Source of the DNA: JBBPXY01 sp038200435
GTDB taxonomy: Bacteria > Actinomycetota > Thermoleophilia > Solirubrobacterales > Solirubrobacteraceae
Assembly (NCBI GenBank): GCA_038200435.1
Contig: JBBPXY010000086.1
Coordinates: 1 to 23,145, forward strand
Length of the DNA: 23,145 nucleotides
Direction of reading: 5' to 3'
Both the position numbers and the translations under genes were made by a program. Position 1 is the first letter of the stretch; each line of letters begins with the position of its first letter. The notes below the pieces were generated by a model, which ran no database searches, was not told the origin of the DNA, and saw only the letters and a program-made list of their open reading frames with translations. Below are positions 1 through 6,834 of this stretch, in pieces.

Positions 1-663
<663 letters not shown>

Positions 664-675
664 GCGAGGTGTGAG

Positions 676-1260
676 CTAGTGCTTCGAGATGACGCGGTCG
701 ATGATGCCGTAGGCCTTGGCCTCGTCCGAGCTCATGAAGTAGTCGCGCTCGGTGTCGCCCTTCACGTCATCCACGTCCTTCTTCGTGTGGAAGGCGATGA
801 TCTCGTCGAGGCGGCGGCGAATGTCGATGATCTCCCGCGCGTGGATCTCGATGTCGGTGGCCTGGCCCTGGAAGCTCGATGAGACCTGGTGGATCAGGAT
901 CTTCGCGTTGGGCAGCGCCATGCGCTTGCCCTCGGCGCCGCCCGAGAGGAGCAGCGCGCCCATCGACATCGCGATGCCGACGCAGATAGTCGACACGTCG
1001 GGCTTGATGAACTGCATGGTGTCGTAGATCGCGAGGCCCGCGTACACCGAGCCGCCCGGTGAGTTGATGTAGATCGAGATGTCCTTGTCGGGATCCTCGG
1101 ACTCCAGGTGCAGGAGCTGGGCCACGATCAGGTTGGCGATCTGGTCGTCGACCGGAGTGCCCAGGAAGATGATCCGCTCGTTCAGCAGCCGTGAGTAGAT
1201 GTCGAACGCGCGCTCTCCTCGCGACGTCTGCTCGACAACCATCGGTACCAGTGGGCTCAT
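676..1260 (-). CDS. clpP: ATP-dependent Clp protease proteolytic subunit ClpP
   Basis: ClpP forms the tetradecameric serine-protease chamber that degrades proteins unfolded by ClpX. The 194-residue product has normal family length. The catalytic triad can be read: Ser99 in GIAMSMGALLL, His124 in ILIHQV, and Asp173 in TERDYFMS. The oxyanion/strand motif NSPGGSV is at residues 66-72. The chosen ATG has a purine-rich GGCGAGGA just upstream as ribosome binding site. It sits between tig and clpX on the minus strand, the classic tig-clpP-clpX order. Only one clpP is present here, whereas many actinobacteria carry a clpP1-clpP2 tandem; a second copy may be elsewhere. Confidence 0.97.
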   Translation of the reverse strand: MSPLVPMVVEQTSRGERAFDIYSRLLNERIIFLGTPVDDQIANLIVAQLLHLESEDPDKDISIYINSPGGSVYAGLAIYDTMQFIKPDVSTICVGIAMSMGALLLSGGAEGKRMALPNAKILIHQVSSSFQGQATDIEIHAREIIDIRRRLDEIIAFHTKKDVDDVKGDTERDYFMSSDEAKAYGIIDRVISKH

Positions 1261-1280
1261 GGTCCTCGCCTTGTTTCGCT

Positions 1281-1313
1281 TTCTCGACTCGATTCCTTCC
1301 GGGCGATCGAGAA
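1281..1313. promoter_or_regulatory. Small inverted repeat in the clpP upstream region
   Basis: Within the 134-bp gap between tig and clpP, TTCTCGA (1281-1287) and TCGAGAA (1307-1313) form a perfect 7-bp inverted repeat with a 19-nt spacer, 20-50 bases upstream of the clpP start. It could be an operator or a leader hairpin. It does not match CIRCE, and I see no convincing ClgR-type box. The role is unknown. Confidence 0.25.
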
Positions 1314-1394
1314 GGCGCCCGTCAACCCGCTACGGCTGATGTTGGCGGGAGGTTAGCAACGGGTCTATGCCCGCTCCGCCTGTTTTCTAGGCCC

Positions 1395-2795
1395 TCAGGA
1401 GCCCGGCGTCCAGAGCCCGTCGCCAGGCGGATGGGCGCCCTCGTCGGCGCCCGGCGTCCACAGCTTGCCGGCCGCCTTCGCGGACTCGACCGAGATGGTG
1501 GAGGCGTGCTCCACGAGGAAGTCGACGGCCTTGCGCGCGGCGAGGTCCTCCTTGAGCGCGTCGAGGCGATCCGCGCCGCGCAGGCGCGCGAGAAGCTTCT
1601 GCGGGGTGGTCTTCTCATGTTCGGCGGAATGCTCGAGCGCCTCGAGTAGCTCTTCCTCGCTCGGCTCGATGCTCTCCGCCTCGGCCACCGCGGCCACGAC
1701 CGCTTCGCGGCGAAGCGCCTGCTCGGCGTCCGGCTTGGCCTCGGCGAGGATCTCCTCCTCGGTCTTCTGTGAGATCTGGAGGTACATCTCCTTCGAGATT
1801 CCCTGGCGCTGAAGCGTGCTCGTCATGCGCTCCCACATCTCGCGCGAGCGCGCCTCGGCGAGCGCGTCAGGCACTTCGATGGTCGCCTCAGCCGCCGCCG
1901 CGTCGACCACAGCCTCGCGGAACTCGACGTCGATCGCCTGGGTCTCGTGCTCGACGATCTTCGCGCGGATGTCGTCACGCAGCTCGGCCACCGTGTCGAA
2001 GCCGGCCGAGTCGGCCGCGAAGTCGTCGTCGAGCTCGGGGAGCACTTGAGCCTTGACCTCGCCGACGGTGACGGCAAAGCTCGCCGCCTTGCCGGCCAGG
2101 TGGTCGGCGCCGTAGTCCTCGGGAAAGGTGACCTCGACCGCGCGCTCGTCGCCTGCGCTCGCGCCGGTGAGCTGCTCCTCGAAGCCGGGAATGAGCCGGC
2201 CCGACCCGAGCTCGAGGAGCTGGTCGCGGCCCTCGCCGCCCTCGAAGGGCTCCCCGTCGATCGAGCCGAGGTAGTCCATCACCACGTAGTCGCCCTGCTC
2301 AGCGGCCCGTTCCACCGTCTCGAGCTTGGCCGCCTTCTCCCGCAGCTGCTCGACCTCTTGGTCGATGCGCTCTCCGGGCGCGTCGGGCTCGCGGCGGCCC
2401 ACCTCGAGAGCCTTGTAATTACCGAGCTTTGCCGTCGGACGGACGCCGATCTCGATCGCGAAATGGAGAGGCTCTCCCTCGGAGGGAAGGTCGTCGAGGT
2501 TCAGCTCGGGGTCACCTACCGTGACGATGCCGGCGCTGGTTATCGCCTCCGCGTACCACGAGCCGAGCGATTCGCGCACCGCCTCGTCGAGCACGGCGCC
2601 CCGGCCGACTCGCCGCAGAACAACCGGCGGCGGCACCTTGCCCTTGCGAAAGCCCGGGATGCGCATCTCGCGCCCGAGGGCCTGGGCCGCCGCGTTCACC
2701 CGGCGGTCGACCTCGGCCGGATCGACCTCCGCTTCCACGCGCACGCGCGAGTCGGGGAGCTCGGTGATGTTGGTCTTCACGGCGGAAGGGGCCAT
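1395..2795 (-). CDS. tig: Trigger factor (ribosome-associated chaperone, peptidyl-prolyl isomerase)
   Basis: Trigger factor binds the ribosome exit site and shelters nascent chains. The 466-residue protein has the three expected parts: an N-terminal ribosome-binding domain with signature GFRKGK (residues 48-53), an FKBP-type PPIase domain at about 168-250 (GDYVVMDYLGSIDGEPFEGG onward), and a helical C-terminal chaperone domain. The same frame is open far upstream to 3356, but similarity to the family begins at MAPSAVKTNITELPDSRV, so the ATG at 2795 is chosen; a GTG at 2780 (giving VKTNITELP) is the alternative. Neither has a clear Shine-Dalgarno. The C-terminus is odd: LWTPG occurs twice in the last 22 residues, encoded by a near-exact 15-bp repeat. 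It leads the tig-clpP-clpX cluster. Confidence 0.96.
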   Translation of the reverse strand: MAPSAVKTNITELPDSRVRVEAEVDPAEVDRRVNAAAQALGREMRIPGFRKGKVPPPVVLRRVGRGAVLDEAVRESLGSWYAEAITSAGIVTVGDPELNLDDLPSEGEPLHFAIEIGVRPTAKLGNYKALEVGRREPDAPGERIDQEVEQLREKAAKLETVERAAEQGDYVVMDYLGSIDGEPFEGGEGRDQLLELGSGRLIPGFEEQLTGASAGDERAVEVTFPEDYGADHLAGKAASFAVTVGEVKAQVLPELDDDFAADSAGFDTVAELRDDIRAKIVEHETQAIDVEFREAVVDAAAAEATIEVPDALAEARSREMWERMTSTLQRQGISKEMYLQISQKTEEEILAEAKPDAEQALRREAVVAAVAEAESIEPSEEELLEALEHSAEHEKTTPQKLLARLRGADRLDALKEDLAARKAVDFLVEHASTISVESAKAAGKLWTPGADEGAHPPGDGLWTPGS

Positions 2796-2822
2796 AGGCG
2801 CGGCAACGATACCTTGCGCCGG

Positions 2823-2954
2823 GTGCTGTCTCGCCTCGCCGCCTGGCTCGTGACGGGGCCCATCGGGCACCTGATCGCCGGGCTCATCGACTGGGGGGCC
2901 ATCGGGCGCAAGGTCCTCTGGGCCAGGCTCAGAGGGCGCCGGCCGGAGTGGTGA
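2823..2954 (+). CDS. Putative 43-residue hydrophobic small protein
   Basis: A short frame from GTG at 2823 reads LSRLAAWLVTGPIGHLI and continues to a basic C-terminus (ARLRGRRPEW), the pattern of a single membrane-associated helix with a positive tail. It is divergent from tig with only 27 bp between the two start codons. An in-frame TTG at 2814 is an alternative start; neither has a good ribosome binding site. The well-formed hydrophobic segment argues for a real gene. I recall similar short hydrophobic proteins in related actinobacteria but cannot verify that here. Function unknown. Confidence 0.45.
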   Translation: MLSRLAAWLVTGPIGHLIAGLIDWGAIGRKVLWARLRGRRPEW

Positions 2955-3300
2955 GCACCTCGCCCCGTCTCCGCGGCTAGGCCCGGGTACTCCGTGGTCC
3001 AGGCTCTGCCGTCGGGGGCTGTAACCGTGGCCGAGCGCGGTGTACCTAGCCCGAGCCGGTGATCCGGTATTGTTGAGTAAGTCGCCGTCCAGCGCAGCGT
3101 TTGCGGTGCTTGGCGAGCGGTGAGTCTGCGCAGTGTCGTTCCGTCCTCGCGCAGCTCGAAGAAGGCGTCGGCGCGGTCGCCGGCGAATCCTCGTCCATCG
3201 AGGCGAGAGGCGGCGAGATTCTCGCCGCCAAGGGATTTCAACGGCCGGCGAGCAAGAAGCTGGACGCGACCCCGGGCGATTGCCGGCCCTGAGCCGGTGG
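2955..3300. other. Intergenic stretch upstream of the sigma factor, no assignable gene
   Basis: About 350 bases without a gene I can defend. Two short frames compete: a plus frame ending at 3292 and a minus frame in about 3110-3210 that reads plausibly (FAGDRADAFFELREDG, with G or C at every third position in that stretch) but merges into poorly biased sequence on both sides. One may be a gene relic. A perfect hairpin (3209-3229) also lies here. No tRNA-like fold was seen. Confidence 0.4.
3209..3229 (+). terminator. Perfect 9-bp hairpin with 3-nt loop (terminator-like, no T tract)
   Basis: GGCGGCGAG (3209-3217), loop ATT, CTCGCCGCC (3221-3229). The stem is perfect and very GC-rich but is followed by AAGGGATTTCA rather than a T run. 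It could end transcription from the left or act as a structured element upstream of the sigma-factor promoter. Confidence 0.3.
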
Positions 3301-3329
3301 TTGACCTCGCAATCACTCTCAGATACAAT
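3301..3329 (+). promoter_or_regulatory. Near-consensus housekeeping promoter of the sigma factor gene
   Basis: TTGACC at 3301-3306 (-35) and TACAAT at 3324-3329 (-10) are separated by exactly 17 nt; each differs from the sigma-70 consensus by one base. The expected transcription start, about 7 nt after the -10, falls at 3336-3338, which is the ATG of the sigma factor. The transcript is therefore probably leaderless. Confidence 0.8.
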
Positions 3330-3337
3330 TCCTAGTA

Positions 3338-4240
3338 ATGAAGTCGGTTTTACCAATGAAGAAAGATCCCCTCACACATCCCGCAGCCGCCGAGCAGCAG
3401 CACGCGGCTGATTACGACACCACGCTGGACTCGCTGCAGCTCCTCATGAACGAGGCGCGGCGCTACGCGCTGCTCACTCCCGCCGAGGAGATCGAGCTGG
3501 CCAAGCGCATCGAGCGTGGCGACCTTGCCGCGAAGGAGCGCATGGTTAACTCCAACCTGCGCCTCGTCGTCTCACTTGCCCGCCGCTACCAGGGTCAGGG
3601 TCTCACCATGGGCGATCTCGTCCAGGAGGGCACCCTCGGCCTGATCCGCGCGGTCGAGAAGTTCGACTGGCGCAAGGGCTTCCGCTTCTCCACCTACGCG
3701 ACGCTGTGGATCCGCCAGGCGATTCAGCGCGGTCTCGAGAACACCGGGCGCACCATCCGCCTACCCGTCAACGTCGGGCAGCGGGCGCGCAAGGTCGCGC
3801 GCATCGAGCGCGAGCTCACCGCACGCCTGGGCCGCGAGCCAACCGAGATCGAGCTGGCCGAGGCCGCGGAGCTGACGCCCGAGGACATTGCCGAGGTGCG
3901 CAAGGCCGACCGGGCCCCGAGCTCGCTGGACGCCCCCATCGGGGAAGACGGCGAGACGGCGTTCGGCGCCCTCATCCCGGCCGATCAGCCCGAGCTCGAG
4001 GAGCAGGTCGCAGAGACCCTGCGCTCCGAGACTCTGCGTGCCGCGATCGCCGAGCTGCCCGAGCGCGAGCGCACGGTCATCGAGCTGCGCTTTGGCACCG
4101 CCGACGAAGAGCCGCACTCTCTGAGCCAGGCCGGGCGCAAGCTCGGCCTCACCTCCGAGCGCGCGCGCCAACTCGAAGAGCAGGCGCTCACGCGGCTGGC
4201 CGGCCGTCCCGAGCTCGCCGGTTTGCGCGAAGCGGCGTAA
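3338..4240 (+). CDS. RNA polymerase sigma factor, sigma-70 family (RpoD/SigA-like, no region 1.1)
   Basis: The 300-residue protein directs RNA polymerase to promoters. Region 1.2 is at about 28-62, region 2 at about 70-142 (NLRLVVSLARRYQGQGL, DLVQEGTLGLIRAVEKFD, FRFSTYATLWIRQAI, RTIRLP), region 3 at about 145-195, and region 4 at about 230-290 with the helix-turn-helix SLSQAGRKLGLTSERARQLE. The promoter-contacting regions 2.4 and 4.2 are those of a primary-like sigma, but the acidic region 1.1 is absent and the total is short, so group 2 or 3 is more likely than the essential sigma. The first ATG (3338) is chosen because the promoter places transcription initiation on it; ATG 3356 is possible. 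No anti-sigma gene is adjacent. Confidence 0.93.
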   Translation: MKSVLPMKKDPLTHPAAAEQQHAADYDTTLDSLQLLMNEARRYALLTPAEEIELAKRIERGDLAAKERMVNSNLRLVVSLARRYQGQGLTMGDLVQEGTLGLIRAVEKFDWRKGFRFSTYATLWIRQAIQRGLENTGRTIRLPVNVGQRARKVARIERELTARLGREPTEIELAEAAELTPEDIAEVRKADRAPSSLDAPIGEDGETAFGALIPADQPELEEQVAETLRSETLRAAIAELPERERTVIELRFGTADEEPHSLSQAGRKLGLTSERARQLEEQALTRLAGRPELAGLREAA

Positions 4241-4257
4241 ACCTGCCCGTAGTTGGG

Positions 4258-4263
4258 TAGGGT
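4258..4263 (+). promoter_or_regulatory. TANNNT -10-like element 7 nt before the serine protease start
   Basis: TAGGGT, then seven bases, then ATG at 4271. The spacing fits a -10 box of a leaderless transcript. No good -35 is visible. The AGGG could instead serve as a ribosome binding site on a sigma-factor readthrough transcript. Confidence 0.35.
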
Positions 4264-4270
4264 CCAGTTT

Positions 4271-5098
4271 ATGGTGAGCAGAGCACAGCAAGTCCGCCTA
4301 CCCGTGCTCGTCATGTCGCTGTTGGCGGTCATGACGGCATTGGTGCTGGCGTCTGCGGCCGGCGCCGCACCACGCTGGGCGCCCGAGAACCGCGCGTCGA
4401 TCCACCCGGGCGTGCAGACCTTCACCGCCGGAGCGCAGTGCACGGCCAACTTCGTCTTCTACGACCGCCACGATGTCTACATCGGGCAGGCCGCTCACTG
4501 CTCAGGATCGGGCAGCAGCGAGGAGACCAACGGGTGCCTCGCGCGGTCGCTGCCGCTGAACACGAAGATCACGGTCGCCGGGGCCCGTTACCCCGGGCGG
4601 CTGGCCTACAACTCCTGGGTGATCATGCGCGACCGTACGCACGAGCGCGACGCCAACACGTGTGCCGACAACGACCTCGCTCTCATCCGGCTCGATCGCC
4701 GCGACCGCGGCCGCGTCAACCCCACGATCCCGCGCTGGGGCGGCCCGACCGGGCTGGCCTACACGACGCGTGAGGGCCAGGACATCTTCACCTACGGCAA
4801 CTCCGAGCTGCGCGGGGGCATTACGACTCTGAGCCCGAAGCGCGGGTACAGCCTCGGCACCACCGACGGCGGCTGGTCGCACACCGTCTACACCGTCACG
4901 CCGGGTATCCCCGGTGACTCGGGCAGCGCCTTCATCGACGACCGCGGTCAGGGCTTCGGCGTTCTGAGCACGGTCGCCTTCGCGCCGCTCACCGGCTCCA
5001 ACGGAGTCGGCGATCTCCGGCTCGAGCTGCGCTACGTCGGCAGGCACACGCGGCTCCGCGTGACACTGGCGCGCGGCACCCGCGGCTTCCACTCCTAG
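4271..5098 (+). CDS. Secreted trypsin-like (S1 family) serine protease
   Basis: The 275-residue product begins with a signal peptide: basic start (MVSRAQQVR), hydrophobic core at about 10-28, and an AGAA-type cleavage site near 30-33. The mature part has a chymotrypsin-fold triad: His76 in GQAAHC, Asp135 in DNDLALIRL, and Ser217 in PGIPGDSGSAF. Cys57, Cys77, Cys89 and Cys131 could form disulfides, as suits an extracellular enzyme. The frame is open to a TTG at 4253, but the signal peptide is best formed from ATG 4271. It lies 30 nt after the sigma factor and 16 nt before another secreted protein, so it may share a message with the latter. The substrate is unknown. Confidence 0.88.
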   Translation: MVSRAQQVRLPVLVMSLLAVMTALVLASAAGAAPRWAPENRASIHPGVQTFTAGAQCTANFVFYDRHDVYIGQAAHCSGSGSSEETNGCLARSLPLNTKITVAGARYPGRLAYNSWVIMRDRTHERDANTCADNDLALIRLDRRDRGRVNPTIPRWGGPTGLAYTTREGQDIFTYGNSELRGGITTLSPKRGYSLGTTDGGWSHTVYTVTPGIPGDSGSAFIDDRGQGFGVLSTVAFAPLTGSNGVGDLRLELRYVGRHTRLRVTLARGTRGFHS

Positions 5099-5114
5099 CC
5101 GGCGCCGCCAGACC

Positions 5115-6245
5115 TTGCGGCGCTCGCGCCCGACGCGCTACCTAGCGCTTGCCCTGGCGACGACGTGCCTTCTAGTGGCTGCATCCCGCGCGGATGCTGC
5201 ACAGCCGGGCGCGAGCATCGACTTCACGTGGGGTGTCTCGCGCTCCGACATCGATCGCGAGACCGCACTCCTGCGCGCCGCGCACGTGCCGTGGGTGCGG
5301 ATGACGATCCCCTGGGACCTGCTCGAGCCCAATCAATCCGGCCAGCTCGACGCGCGCTGGGTGAGTGACGTGGACTACGCGGTCGAGCGGCTGCGGGACG
5401 CCGGCGTGAACGTGATCGGCACTCTGGCCGACCGCGTGCCCTTCTGGGCATCGGCCGACCCATCCAAGCGGCGAGACGCGTCCGGAGCACCGCGCTACGA
5501 GACCCGCTACCGCCCGGCCCGCTTCACGGACTACTCCTCCTTCGCCGGCTGGGCGGCCGCGCACTTGGGCGTGCGCGGCGTCCACGTCTTCGAGATCTGG
5601 AACGAGCCGAACCTGCGCGGGTTCTGGCCATCTGGACCCGACCCCCGTGAGTACGCGCGGATGCTGGTGCCGGCCGCCGCGGCAGTTCACCGGCACGACC
5701 CGAGCGCGACGGTCTTGAGCGCCGGCCTGGCCCAGAGCGATGCGCGATTCCTCCGCGGCGTCTACGCCGCGGGCGCAGGCCATTCCTTCGATGCCGTGGC
5801 TGCCCACTCCTACCCGGCCGTAGACCCGCGCGAGTGCCGCCTGCGAGGCGACGGCCGCGGCTATCGCGATCAGCTGTGCGGCCTGCGAGACGTGCGCCGC
5901 GTGATGGAGGAGAACGGCGATCGCGCCAAGCCGGTTTGGTTGACGGAGCTCGGCTGGTCGAGCGCTCAACCGGGCGAGGTCGACGAAGCGGCGCAGGCGC
6001 GGCTGCTCGGCACGACCCTGCGTCTGCTGGCCAGCGAGTACCCGTGGGTCACGGTCGCCTCGGTCTTCAACCTCCGCAACGACTACTGGATGCATGACGC
6101 TCCGGCGAGCATCGAGGGCAACTTCGGCCTGTTGCGGACCGACTTCACGCCCAAACCCGCCTATGAAGCGGTCAAGGGATACGCCGCCGAGCGCTGGCTC
6201 TCCGACGCATGGCTCTCGCTGACGAGCATCGTTGGCCCCGCGTAA
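5115..6245 (+). CDS. Secreted glycoside hydrolase, clan-A-like TIM barrel (cellulase/GH39-like)
   Basis: The 376-residue protein has a signal peptide (residues 1 to about 29, ending RADAAQ) and a (beta/alpha)8-type catalytic domain. Two glutamates are placed as in clan GH-A: Glu164 in FEIWNEPNL (acid/base) and Glu278 in VWLTELGWSS (nucleophile). WVRMTIPWDLLEP near 60-72 and the C-terminal FGLLRTDFTPKPAYEAVKGY also fit GH5/GH39-like barrels. Cys241 and Cys255 may pair. The only in-frame start that keeps the signal peptide is TTG 5115; the ribosome site is weak, so translation may depend on the upstream protease gene 16 nt away. The glycan substrate cannot be told from sequence. Confidence 0.85.
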   Translation: MRRSRPTRYLALALATTCLLVAASRADAAQPGASIDFTWGVSRSDIDRETALLRAAHVPWVRMTIPWDLLEPNQSGQLDARWVSDVDYAVERLRDAGVNVIGTLADRVPFWASADPSKRRDASGAPRYETRYRPARFTDYSSFAGWAAAHLGVRGVHVFEIWNEPNLRGFWPSGPDPREYARMLVPAAAAVHRHDPSATVLSAGLAQSDARFLRGVYAAGAGHSFDAVAAHSYPAVDPRECRLRGDGRGYRDQLCGLRDVRRVMEENGDRAKPVWLTELGWSSAQPGEVDEAAQARLLGTTLRLLASEYPWVTVASVFNLRNDYWMHDAPASIEGNFGLLRTDFTPKPAYEAVKGYAAERWLSDAWLSLTSIVGPA

Positions 6246-6273
6246 GGTCTAGTGACCGGTCAAACATCGACTT

Positions 6274-6278
6274 GGAGG
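6274..6278 (+). promoter_or_regulatory. Strong Shine-Dalgarno GGAGG
   Basis: GGAGG lies 10 nt before the ATG at 6289 and fixes the start of the small basic protein. It contrasts with neighbours that have weak or no ribosome binding sites. Confidence 0.7.
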
Positions 6279-6288
6279 ATCCGCTCGC

Positions 6289-6561
6289 ATGAACTTCGAC
6301 AGGCTGAGACGACAGGCCCAGCAGATCTACACCAAGCGTGGCGGCAGCGCCGCGGCGAAGGCCGACGGCCAGGAGCTGAAGGACATCGCCGGCGGTAGGG
6401 GCAGCCTGGCCGACAAGGCCCAGGCCGCCGCCCAAGCGCTGAAGGACCCGGGCGCTCCCGGCGAGGGCGCTCCCGGCGAGGGCGCTCCCGGCGAGGGCGC
6501 TCCCGGCGACCCCGCCTCTCCCCCTCCCCCGCCGGCGCCCCCGAGCGCCGGCGCCCGGTAG
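6289..6561 (+). CDS. Small Lys/Ala-rich protein with GAPGE repeat tail (MT0933/Rv0909-antitoxin-like)
   Basis: The 90-residue protein has a basic, helical N-terminal half (MNFDRLRRQAQQIYTKRGGS, then DGQELKDIAGGRGSLADKAQ) and a low-complexity tail with four GAPGE/D repeats followed by proline-rich sequence. The N-terminal half resembles small proteins annotated in actinobacteria as putative antitoxins (MT0933/Rv0909-like). That label is weak because many such proteins have no toxin partner, and none is visible here: the neighbours are a glycoside hydrolase upstream and convergent zwf downstream. It has its own strong Shine-Dalgarno. Treat as a conserved-type small protein of unknown role. Confidence 0.72.
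   Translation: MNFDRLRRQAQQIYTKRGGSAAAKADGQELKDIAGGRGSLADKAQAAAQALKDPGAPGEGAPGEGAPGEGAPGDPASPPPPPAPPSAGAR
6451..6510 (+). repeat. 15-bp tandem repeat, four copies
   Basis: GGCGCTCCCGGCGAG is repeated head to tail at 6451, 6466 and 6481, with a fourth copy at 6496 ending GAC. The unit length is a multiple of three, so each copy adds GAPGE(D) in frame and copy-number change would alter tail length without a frameshift. Confidence 0.95.
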
Positions 6562-6598
6562 CCGCTTAGCGGCTGCTGCGCTTCTTCGGGCGAAGCGG
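6562..6598 (+). terminator. Possible hairpin terminator after the small repeat protein
   Basis: Just after the stop codon, CCGCTT (6562-6567) can pair with AAGCGG (6593-6598), and alternatively CGCTTC (6579-6584) with GAAGCG (6592-6597). The site suits a terminator, but stems are short, compete with each other, and lack a T tract. Confidence 0.3.
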
Positions 6599-6631
6599 TA
6601 GCGAACGGGCGTCCGGAGCGCTGTCTCTGGT

Positions 6632-6679
6632 GCGAACGTGCATTTACCGGTGTCAGGACACCAGTGCGTGAACGTTCGC
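6632..6679. repeat. 48-bp imperfect palindrome, REP/MITE-like
   Basis: Left arm 6632-6654 and right arm 6657-6679 are complementary at 18 of 23 positions around a 2-nt loop. The outer 8 bp (GCGAACGT) and inner 6 bp (GGTGTC) are perfect, with mismatches clustered in the middle. It lies in the gap between convergent genes (small protein and zwf), the usual place for REP-type elements. It may alternatively work as a two-way terminator. No second copy was seen in the window. Confidence 0.6.
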
Positions 6680-6834
6680 GGGCCGTGCAGGAGAGTCGAC
6701 GCTTTGCTTGGACGCGGTAGCCAGCCGACGACGATCGGGCGGTGGCAGTGGTCATACTGCCGATTCTCGCGCCAGCGAGTACGGGTCAGGGACCACTGAC
6801 AGGACCCGCCCGCAGCCTCGCCCGGCTACCGCGT

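Noticed and set aside
1261..1394. TTGACG in the tig-clpP gap as a clpP promoter -35
   Set aside because: No -10-like hexamer at 16-18 nt spacing; the gene has a good ribosome site and can be read from tig.
2796..3356. N-terminal extension of trigger factor (653-codon version)
   Set aside because: The extra 187 codons lack homology, cross the sigma-factor promoter, and precede the normal family start.
6451..6510. CRISPR-like array
   Set aside because: Units are 15 bp, directly adjacent without spacers, and lie in frame within a coding sequence.
6289..6561. Toxin-antitoxin system
   Set aside because: The small protein resembles antitoxin-labelled proteins, but there is no toxin gene beside it; the neighbours are a glycoside hydrolase and convergent zwf.
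6785..6800. GTCAG...CTGAC hairpin downstream of zwf as a terminator
   Set aside because: Only a 5-bp stem with no T tract; too weak to list.
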